Positions 11,046 through 21,485 of a stretch of DNA of 64,000 nt are shown piece after piece. A program made the translations under genes and the position numbers. Position 1 is the first letter of the stretch, and each line of letters opens with the position of its first letter. The notes beneath the pieces were generated by a model. It saw only the letters and a list, made by a program, of their open reading frames with translations, had not been told where the DNA came from and made no database searches. The stretch comes from Chrysomallon squamiferum. Its lineage: Eukaryota; Mollusca; Gastropoda; Neomphalida; Peltospiridae. The stretch lies in contig CM022671.1 in assembly GCA_012295275.1 (NCBI GenBank), forward strand, positions 27,183,822 through 27,247,821, read 5' to 3'.

Positions 11046-13472
11046 TCAACACTTAGATGACTGTAACACATGACTTTTAGTAACATTTTTTTTGCCTTGT
11101 TCATAGTAAAATTGTTTCATTGGGAAAGAAGTTGTCTCTTCTGTTCTGTCCTTAGGGTTATCTCCTCTTTCATAGAAGGCTGGAGACTGTTTAATGTTTT
11201 GAGAATGAGGATTCTGACTCAAATGCTGTGATGCCTGACTTTGTGGGAATGTGGAATGTTTCTGTTCGTAGGATCTTCCAACACTGTGATATTCCAATGA
11301 ATTTTCATTGCCTGGAACAGAATTTATTGCACTTTCGAAACTGTAATTTTGAGGAGGTTGTTCTCGGCCCTGATCATCAAAACTTGTGTTTGAAGAATCT
11401 CCAGCATCTGAATCAGAAAAGCTGACCTTTTTCTTGGTCTTCTTCTTGGGTACATGTTTGGAATGCCGCAGCCGATTTGCATCATCTCCAGATTTTGTAT
11501 TCCAGCATGGAATTTGGTTTGTCTCTGGTTCTTCTTGAATTGGTCTGTAAATAACTGACCGACTGGATGAGGATGTTGAATACTGACTGCTAGTACTTGT
11601 TGTGCTATCCGGGCGAGATAAAGCATTGGTCCTGACAAGAGGGGTTGCTGGCTGATAGGGCCTGAATGAGGAGAAAGTCAAAGCAGAAGAGCTGTATGCA
11701 TTGGCGGGATTTCTGTTGACAAAGTCTTGAGTATAGACACCTCGGTCTGCTTTTGGTGCATTTGTGACCAGGTCATTGCTGAAGTTCCTCTCAGAATGAT
11801 AGCCACTGGAGACTGAAGACTGAAGATTTGAGTCCGCACCTTCACTGTTGTCAGATGAGATACTGTTCTCACAGCTCTGTCCATTGTTAGAATTACAGCC
11901 ATTACTGAAATGATCACTTTTGTTTGGACCCTGTGTAGGTGATTGGGTTACACTATTTACAATCATGTTGTTTCCAGTCCCTAAACTGGAAGATGGTTTC
12001 TTTGAAGGTGGTGTAACTTTGCGACGAGTTTCACTAACTGAAGTTTCACTCTGAAAAGTTGAGCCACTTTTTAACTGCGGTGAGATTTTGTGTTCTGACT
12101 GACTGTAATCAACATACGAAGGGCCACCACTGAAAGCAGAACCAGTTCTTGATGGCGGTGTGATTTTACGATGAGCATGATCACCAGAAGTATAATTCAT
12201 GTTAGAAGATTCACTACTGGAAGCCACATTCTTTCTCGAAGGTGGTGTTATTTTGCGAATGCTTTGCCCACTAGAAGACAAGTCTGTTTCATCGTGGGAT
12301 GGTGAGCTCTTTGAAATCGGTTTTGGATAAGAATGTAGCTCATTTCCAGAACTGTACAGAGTATTGGGTAAAGTCACTTCACTGTTTGAAGCACACTGCT
12401 TTAGACTCTCCTGTTTTGGATACATTGCAGTTTGTCTTAACTGCATGCTGTTTTGCTGTGATTGCATAAAACTCATGTGTTGCATTTTTTCAACAACTTC
12501 TCTTACATTTGGCACATCTGCCATCACCTTTTTGGCTAGTTCTTCTGGATTCAAAACTGGTTGCTCTTGATTTTCAGAAGTTTCAGACCACTGCAATCCT
12601 TTTGTTCTGGAATCATTATCATTCTGGTTGTTTGATTTCCACCTTCCAGAAATATTTTTATTTCCCTCAGAGGTTTCATTTTGATGGTTTGTTTTCCTTC
12701 CTTCTGAACAAAGTTGGTTTTTATTCACTGTGTCATGTTCTTGACTATTTTCTCTCCTTAGCTGCCAGTTATTACCTACTATACTCTGCTGACAGTCATT
12801 TGTAATTCTGCTGTTAACCAAATGTCTGCTGCTGTCTTCCCTTACAGAAACTGATTTTTTAAGTGGGACACTCTGATTTGGTAACCTTGACATACTTTCA
12901 AACTGTTTTCTAATTTCACTTGTTTTTGACACTGAAGATTTCGTTTCACCTGAATTTTCTTTTGTGCTGTTTATCTGTCTTTCACTTGATTCTGACCTCC
13001 TCATCAAACCAGATGAGTCACTGTCACTGTCATTCACAGAACTCATCTGACCATTTGTTTGTTCACAACTCAGTTGTTCCTGTCTTTTTTCTTCATCCAC
13101 AATTCTTGACTCATTTTCATTCCTGCTTGCCAGATCCATTTTTTCTATGTCAGATCTAGAATTTGCCAAGTATGGTCTCGGAGATGCAGATTTTCCATTC
13201 AGATTCCGGTTTTCGTTTCTGAACGGTGCTGTACCCAGCCTGTTGTGTGACACTGGACTAGGCGTGTCTGGAGTGTCTGTAAAGCAGGGGCTGCTTGATG
13301 GAGTGTCACTGGTTTCATCCGTGGTGTTCAGACTGTCAAACTGGAAGAGTCTCGGCTCACTGCTGGGTGGATACCTGTTCCTGATGGCACTCTGCAGAGA
13401 CAGTTGTAGCGAGGGATCCACCTGTTGTGAACGTGACTGAGAACTGTGTGATTTCCTGCTCATAAGTCCACT
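11046..13472 (-). CDS. TTC28: TTC28 last exon: long disordered tail and C-terminus
   Basis: A 2427-nt exon after the acceptor ctatttcag. It encodes 808 residues from SGLMSRKSHSSQ to SSKC, with the stop (TGA) at 11048-11046. The Met in the upstream intron sequence is not used. The protein is Ser/Asn/Gln/Thr-rich with few hydrophobic stretches, so intrinsically disordered. Visible islands: LNPEELAKKVM..(about 12485-12560), which matches LDPQELAQKI in vertebrates; four K(I/V)(T/S)P-type repeats (about 11995-12260); and KKKVSFSDSD at about 11406-11435, a PP1-docking-like motif. The terminal SSKC agrees with human TTC28 from memory. Confidence 0.92.
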   Translation of the reverse strand, partial: SGLMSRKSHSSQSRSQQVDPSLQLSLQSAIRNRYPPSSEPRLFQFDSLNTTDETSDTPSSSPCFTDTPDTPSPVSHNRLGTAPFRNENRNLNGKSASPRPYLANSRSDIEKMDLASRNENESRIVDEEKRQEQLSCEQTNGQMSSVNDSDSDSSGLMRRSESSERQINSTKENSGETKSSVSKTSEIRKQFESMSRLPNQSVPLKKSVSVREDSSRHLVNSRITNDCQQSIVGNNWQLRRENSQEHDTVNKNQLCSEGRKTNHQNETSEGNKNISGRWKSNNQNDNDSRTKGLQWSETSENQEQPVLNPEELAKKVMADVPNVREVVEKMQHMSFMQSQQNSMQLRQTAMYPKQESLKQCASNSEVTLPNTLYSSGNELHSYPKPISKSSPSHDETDLSSSGQSIRKITPPSRKNVASSSESSNMNYTSGDHAHRKITPPSRTGSAFSGGPSYVDYSQSEHKISPQLKSGSTFQSETSVSETRRKVTPPSKKPSSSLGTGNNMIVNSVTQSPTQGPNKSDHFSNGCNSNNGQSCENSISSDNSEGADSNLQSSVSSGYHSERNFSNDLVTNAPKADRGVYTQDFVNRNPANAYSSSALTFSSFRPYQPATPLVRTNALSRPDSTTSTSSQYSTSSSSRSVIYRPIQEEPETNQIPCWNTKSGDDANRLRHSKHVPKKKTKKKVSFSDSDAGDSSNTSFDDQGREQPPQNYSFESAINSVPGNENSLEYHSVGRSYEQKHSTFPQSQASQHLSQNPHSQNIKQSPAFYERGDNPKDRTEETTSFPMKQFYYEQGKKNVTKSHVLQSSKC

Positions 13473-16400
13473 CTGAAATAGTAAAGATAAATAAATATGA
13501 ATCACATTTTATGTTATTCAGTCACACTGTCTAAAATGTCAGCAGAATAAGCTTGTGAAATAATAAAATAATTCACAAAATAAAATTATAGTTTGATTAA
13601 TTGTTAATGATTACTTAGGAAAAAATTAATTTTGAAGAGTGTTAAACAAATACTAATATTTATAAGTAAAAAAACCCACCTAATACATAAATTATTATTA
13701 ACCCCTCTAAAGCCCTCTAGAACCCATCTTTGAAATGCCTGGAATAGCATTACTGATTTATTTATCCTGTTTTTACTTACTTTGTTCATCAGCTGGGACC
13801 TTGTATGTTTCATTTTCTCCATTTCTGCAGGGTTGAACAGAGATTTCTTTCCCCGAGGTGACTGAGGTGTTGGTGATGCAAAGGTTGATGTTGACACAGA
13901 ACTGCTGTGTGACGATGATGACAAACTCTCCATGCTGCTTGATGTATTCAAAGAACTGGTGCGAGGTGCTTCCATTGCATCTGTGAGAAAAATAGAAATT
14001 ATTTTTAAAAATTAAATATTCAACTCTTACTGCACTATTTAGAAGAGATAAGAATCATTTTATATATAAATATTATTGAAAACTTGGATTTTCAAGAGCA
14101 TGATTTATTAAACATGATTTTATTTGTCTTGTTATTTTCACACTTACCTATATTGATTGTAAACTTTTGTTGTCCATTTTTATTTAATAGTTAGTTTACT
14201 TAGGTCTTTTGCGATGGTAATAAGATGTACTTGGTATTAACTATTTAGAATGTTTTAAATGTTTACCAAAGACAGCAGCCAGTGCTTGTAGTGCAAACTG
14301 TAGAAGTCTCCGAACTGCCTGTTTACTGAGTCGCAGTGTCACGTTGTCCTGACCAACATCAACAAGATCCAAACCTGAAATGAAATTCACATTGCATCAT
14401 ATCAAATACTGCTGCATGTTTGATTATTAAGAAAATTAAAATTAAGCATTTCCATAAAATTTCATGAATTTTCCTTTTATTTGTGTATTATTTTATTTTA
14501 TTTTTTTTAAATTTTATTTTCTGTCTAAAACAGATTTATTTATTAATTAATATATTAATGATAATGAGGTGTGTTTTTTTTATTATTATTATTTTTTTTT
14601 TAGTAATAATTTATAGTAAATTCTTTAAGTTGATTAAGAGTTATTTCTCTTGGAGTAGATTTATTTTTGTGCTCATGAATTATTTCCCTTCCTTACAAAA
14701 TTTAAAACAGGTTTTCTTTTTTTTAAGAATTATTTCCTTTGTATGTTTCTTAAGATGAATTAGAGTTATTTCCCTTACTTATAATTTGAATTCTAATGTT
14801 CTTCCATTTGTTTTTTTCCATTGAACAAGAACATTTTCTCTAGCAGTTATTAAAAACATTTCTCCACACATAATTCAACATGAAGTAATGGCTCTTACCT
14901 AATGAAGCTAGAAATTCATGACATCCTGGAGCTCTCCACAGTTGTACATTGACAAGAACATCAATACCAGTCTCCTTGGCTGACAGTTTGCTTAGAATTA
15001 CACGCATCTGTAACAAACGATTCAAAATGTACAATAAGATGGGTCTTTATATTACAAAATTAAACACCATAAAAATTAAATAAAAAACATTTACATAGTT
15101 ACATTTACATTAATCTGCATTAAAGAAAATATTTCTATTGTAATATAATATGAGACAGATATATCTTAACAATTTGGTAATTCTAATCTTATGGTTAAGT
15201 TTTAAATTATATACATCTTTAAACAAAGATGATACAGTATTCATCTCAAAAGCTATGATATTAGAAGTTTTGAGGTTATATATTCCTTTTAAAACAATCC
15301 ATCTGTAATAGAATATTTTTGAATAAATTTTAAAAATTTGCCTTTCGTATAATGTTCTAATTATTGATAATTATCTAAACTTACCACAACAATGAGTGCT
15401 TCTCCTACATCAAAGTTTGTAATGAACTTGCTCAGTGCTGTCAGAGATATGGGAGGAAGACCTGAAACACAAGCAAATACATGTTTTCATTATATACAGT
15501 TATGTGCAATTCCTTTGAAATGGATCAGTGTTTAATTTATTTTTGTTAACCCTGTAAACTTTACTGCTTCAGTATCATGCTTATCTTGAAAAATTCAAAC
15601 TAACATGGTGAATTTCAGATTAAATAAATTTTGCTGTGTATATTTATTTGAATTAAATTAGTAAACAGGTGCAGTTTGAATTATGGTTATTTGTTGTTTC
15701 TTCAGACTGTACGATAATATTAAATATCATTTTAACAGCTTGTGTAATACATAACATAAATATTTAAAATTACAAATATTATAATAATTTGGAGTGTATT
15801 AATATAAATTATTTTCCGTGTGATTGCAATAAATTACAAAAGTTAAAATGATTCGACAACATTTTTCAGTCTTTGGGTGGAAATTAAATTTTAAAAATAA
15901 TAATAAATGTTTTAAAATGGTGTGACATTACCTAGCAGTGCCTGCAGACTGTTGCTTGCTTGTGTGAGTCGTTCTGCAGGGTCTGTCATGGGGAAGAACA
16001 CTGCTGGGGGTAAGCCATTAGCAGACGGCTCAAACCGGAACCCTACAGCTTGGAGCAGATCCTTCCAGCCAGACACTCCGCCCACCTTGTTCTCTATACT
16101 CTGGTATGTCGTGTACATCGAATTCTTTGTGCCTTGGTGAATCCTCTGAAGGGATTTTTCAATCTGAAATATTATTAATAAGAAGCAGTTACAGTAAATC
16201 CATCTCTTTCTAATTAAACTGCAAAAGTTCTCTTATGTTAGTATTTGTTCAGGTTCTTATTATTTTTAATTTTTGCATACATGTGTGAGGTTGTAACAGT
16301 CCTCACCTTGAAGGATTCTAGTTTTTTAAAAATATGCCATACATATTCAGTTTGTAGATTTAAAACACTTTAAGTGAGAAAAGAGTTCAGTTTAAATTTT

Positions 16401-18120
16401 TTTTATCTAATAGTTTGTTTTGCAGAATTATTTCAAGAAGAATCAAACACTGACTAATGCTGATACTGATGTTTTTTCAAATGGTTACAAAAATTATAAC
16501 ATCTTTTAGCATAAAAATCCACTTTTAAGTAAGTTTCTAGCATGATCTCAGTTACTTACCAGATGTAAAAGCACTCTCATAGCTTCTCTGCATTGAGTTG
16601 GAGACTGAAGAATTTCACAGATTGCATGTCCCATCTGTGCCAGTTTACTGCTGAGCTTTATGTCACTACCCACCAGTACCCACCCACCCCAGTTGGATGG
16701 ATGAGAGAACTGGTGAGTGCACTGAACAGTTTTGATGGCCTTTGACAAAGCCTTTGTGACTTGCTGTCCTTCCTCCAGTGACAAATACATCGACCGCATC
16801 AAAATTTTTGTTGCCTGATCTGGAACCGGCCAAAGAGAGAAGAGAACACACTGTGCTCCTGCTGACAGGAGGGATCGGGTAAGACCGATGACTCCATCAG
16901 TATTAACACGACCTGCTCTGTCATCTGTGTATGCTGAGTTAAGAACAACCAGTTTGGCATTCAGTTTTAGGTTAAGAATGTCGGCTGCAGTTAAAAGATA
17001 TTCAGAGAGTGCTGGTCCATCAAATGAACTGATGTCACTAGCCGCATCATCAGAGTCTATTGTGGAGAAATGTCCTGAAGATGTCACAGACTCACTGGGA
17101 GATAACACAATGGAGGAAAGCTTCCAGGAAATGTGTGCAGCAAAATGAATCACTTCAACCTGCTCAATCTGATGCAGAACGGCACCTTTGGTTGCCTCAG
17201 CTCCAATCAGAGGCCTGCAAGACAGAATCTCCCCGACAATACCTGCCTCAAACTCTGCACCACTGATTTCACTGAGATGCCAGTGCTGGCAGATCTGAGG
17301 AGTCAGTTTTGGGTTTCCAACCACAAGAGCTCCAGAAGAACCTATGACAGGACGGCCATGTTTGTCCATTTTTTGTGAGTTCTGAATAGCATTGATTGAT
17401 GGAACTATGATCAGGTTGAACTTTTCAAAAAGGTATTCCTGATCCTGTTTTTCTTTTAACATCATAAATGGAATAAGAAACAGATCTCCCTGCAGGACAA
17501 GTACAAGATCGACTGGTCCTGGACAGTCAACAGTCTCTTGATTGTCAGTCAGTCTTTTCAGGGTCTCTTCCATTGGACCTATCAAGTACTGGTACAGGAC
17601 AGTCAATGGTGACTTTCCAGAAGAGGAGCAACCTCTCATACTGCCCTTTCTCACAGAGCCTCCTAATCCACCGATACTCCCCCCAAGACTGAAGAGACTG
17701 TTGAGACTGTAGGTGGAGCTGTTGAAGGCGTGGCCTCGGTTGACCATACGGAGAAAGCCAGTGCGGTCATTCTCAGCATTCAGCCTGTCACCAAGTTCCT
17801 CTAACTGCAGCTGGAAGACATCATCACTTTCTCCATCTGACTCACTCAGATTGCCACTCAGTCTCGCTCTCTGATGAGACCTATCAAAACATCAAATTAT
17901 AAATAATTTTCTATAATCATCATTATAATAACTAATGTAATTCTTATCATCATTATTATCAATATCTTCAGCATCATTGTTATCATCAACATCAGTATCA
18001 TAAATGATTAATATTAGTGTTATTTTGTTCACTTTAAAAAAATAAAATAGCTACAGAAACTTATGTTTTGACAGTATATTTATCTATAAAACATCTGTAT
18101 TACTTTACAAACATATATAC

Positions 18121-18165
<45 letters not shown>

Positions 18166-21100
18166 AACCATTAAGATTACTGCAATTTGAAATTTTAAAC
18201 ACAGAATGCAAAAAGTAAAAATCAACAGATATTTGCTTTGATATACTTATTGCTTACACTCTTACTGTTATATTAAAATAAAATCTTAAATACTTTACCT
18301 GTTAGAACCCGATGACAGGTGATTCTCAACGCCTATGGTCTCTCTCACTTGACCAATGCAGTGGTCAAGGATGGACGTGTTAGAGAAACTCAGCATGCTG
18401 ACTGTGTCGCTGTGCTCATGATCAGACTCCAGCTCAGAGAGGCTGGTAGCATGAAACTTGACAATTCCTGTAACGAGACAAACAGAAAACTGAAAACCAT
18501 CTAGTTATATAACTTGACAATTCCTGTAATGAGACAAACAGAAAACTGAAAACCATCTAGTTATATAACTTGACAATTCCTGTAACGAGACAAACAGAAA
18601 ACTGAAAACCATCTAGTTATATAACTTGACAATTCCTGTAACGAGACAAACAGAAAACTGAAAACCATCTAGTTATATAACTTGACAATTCCTGTAACGA
18701 GACAAACAGAAAACTGAAAACCATCCAGTTATATAACTTGACAATTCCTGTAACGAGACAAACAGAAAACTGAAAACCATCTAGTTATATAACTTGACAA
18801 TTCCTGTAACGAGACAAACAGAAAACTGAAAACCATCTAGTTATATAACTTGACAATTCCTGTAACGAGACAAACAGAAAACTGAAAACCATCCAGTTAT
18901 ATAACTTGACAATTCCTGTAACAAGACAAACAAAACTGAAAACCATCTAGTTATATAACTTGACAATTCCTGTAACGAGACAAACAAAACTGAAAACCAT
19001 CTAGTTATATAACTTGACAATTCCTGTAACAAGACAAACAGAAAACTGAAAACCATCTAGTTATATAACTTGACAATTCCTGTAACGAGACAAACAAAAC
19101 TGAAAACCATCTAGTTATATAACTTGACAATTCCTGTAACGAGACAAACAGAAAACTGAAAACCATCTAGTTATATAACTTGACAATTCCTGTAACAAGA
19201 CAAACAAAACTGAAAACCATCTAGTTATATAACTTGACAAAACGAGACAAACAAAACTGAAAACCATCTAGTTATATAACTTGACAATTCCTGTAACAAG
19301 ACAAACAGAAAACTGAAAACCATCTAGTTATATAACTTGACAATTCCTGTAACGAGACAAACAGAAAACTGAAAACCATCTAGTTATATAACTTGACAAT
19401 TCCTGTAACAAGACAAACAGAAAACTGAAAACCATCGAGTTATATAACTTGACAATTCCTGTAACGAGACAAACAGAAAACTGAAAACCATCTAGTTATA
19501 TAACTTGACAATTCCTGTAACAAGACAAACAGAAAACTGAAAACCATCTAGTTGTGTAACTCATATGATTTGCTTGTTTTTATTGTTTGTAAGGTTATTT
19601 TTTTATATTTATTATTATCTTTTTTAATTTTTATTCTGATTTATAATATAGATTACAAATAAACAGAAAGATGGAGTAGTATGTTAATCTAAAAGAAAAG
19701 AACATTTATTGTTGTAAAAACAAGTTTTAAGGAAATTTCATAAGTTCACATTGTTTATTAGGAAGAGTAATATGTTTTTTTGTTGTTGTTGTTTCAGTTA
19801 ATTTATTTGTATAAATTTCAAGAAATAATTTAAACAAATTACCCCTGCACAAACCTCCTCCCCTCAAAACAACAGTAGTGTTATTATAGTTAAATATATC
19901 TTTAGACTTGATAACCACATAGAAATTCTACATCTCCATTAGAAGTGTTTTATATACTGATAATTTACTGTCTTGTAGATTAAGGAAGTACCCATGCAAC
20001 TCTTTATTTTTAAAAAGTTCTGTGGACTATGATAATTACAAATTGTAAGTTTTGCATTAACAAAGTCTTCATAACAACAAATAACACAACCATTTTATGA
20101 TCTCTGACACACACACAAATACATACATGCTAAGCTTTGTATTAAAAACAAAAAAAATTCTATATTACAACAAACTTTACCATCTTGTGGACTGAGCAAC
20201 CAGCTGTACAGGAATCCTGCAGCTATGGAGAAGGAGAGAACCAAAGCATTGCGCTGCTTCACGGTGTTGGTGATCTGTTCTATGGTGATTGGTGACAGGT
20301 CCATGGTTGTGCCGTTGAAGAGACCAGCAGAGCCAGCTTGTCGCTCCAAGAGGAGATCAATGAAAGCCCGGGTGCAGGCTCGTTCAGCCACCACCAGAGC
20401 CTCGTCCTGCTGGTTCAGGGCCACCAGCACCCTCTGGTGAGACAGAAACAAGATAATAAATGATTAGATTGTCAAATATTTCAATATCATCATAAACATA
20501 TATATGTGCTTAAGTTACCCTTTGTCTGCATATGATAAATGTTTAATAAAAATTATGTTGTTAAAAAAAAAAAAAAAAAAAAATTTTTTGTGTATGTGTG
20601 CCTGTGTCTTTGTACATGCATGAATGTTTGTGTGCATGTTTGTTTAAGTAAATATACGGTGCACAGACAGGTAAGGATAAATGAATGAATGAAAAAGGAT
20701 GGATTGATGATTGGATTGATGAATGGTCAGATGGATAAGCTGAAGGAAGTATGTATCCTTATTTTGTGTATGTGTGCTTGTGTGTGTTTGTGAGTGTGTA
20801 TGTGTCTGTCTGCATGTGTTTGTGTGTGTTTGTGTGTGTGTGTTAATGTTCAATCAGAGAAAATATTACTGTAAACTAACTGCTCGGTTTGTTTTTACCT
20901 GTAAAGCCTGGTAACATGCTGTCTGCAGATCAAACAGAGACAACTTGTAGTCATTGCTGCACTGAGTCTCTCTGCGGATCATCTCAAACAGATCTGCTGC
21001 TTTGTACAGCTGATGTTGACAATCCTTCAAATTGCCGGCGCCCCAGAGTGACAGACCCAGTCTGTGGCGGATTTTTGCCTCATCTTCTCTCCGACCGAGC

Positions 21101-21450
21101 TGTTCAGCTATCTGAAGGCCTTGTTGCAAGTACTGAACTGCTTGGGTGTGGTGACCTAAAGCATGGTGTACACGACCTGAAAATATAAATAAATAAATAA
21201 CAAGTCAAAAAAAAAAAAAAAAAAATTAAAATAAATATAATATGAATAAGAATAGTATTTCATAATGCAATTTATTTTTAAGAACAAATTATAAAATACA
21301 GAAGAAAAAAATTATGCATACTCAGTCCAGATGGTCTTTAATTTAAATAATTATAATAATAAGAAGAAAAATAAAAATGGTGATTAACAAAGGTACTGAA
21401 AAAGGATTTGATGCTCATTTGGAAGTATGGTAAAGTTTTTGTCTGTTGTC

Positions 21451-21485
<35 letters not shown>

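Larger units (their letters stand above)
13473..18298. other. TTC28 introns in the 3' half
   Basis: The introns 13473-13780, 13981-14266, 14375-14898, 15008-15384, 15462-15931, 16164-16559 and 17881-18298 are AT-rich and carry no other gene that I can see. The 17881-18298 intron holds a (TG)18 tract and half of a dispersed repeat pair. Confidence 0.75.

Noticed and set aside
13473-13505. Met codon opening the long frame at 13505 as a protein start
   Set aside because: These codons lie in intron sequence upstream of a good acceptor (ctatttcag), and exon phases show that the frame continues from 13781-13980.
17700-17747. Internal Met at 17747 as the start of a separate CHAT protein
   Set aside because: The exon continues upstream to 17880 with conserved NDRTGFLRMV sequence and joins in phase to the previous exon.
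18841-19056. Repetitive hydrophobic 71-residue - strand frame
   Set aside because: It is one frame of the 56-bp minisatellite, not a gene.
18457-19560. CRISPR-like regular repeat array
   Set aside because: The units abut with no unique spacers, the host is an animal, and the array is explained as an intronic minisatellite.
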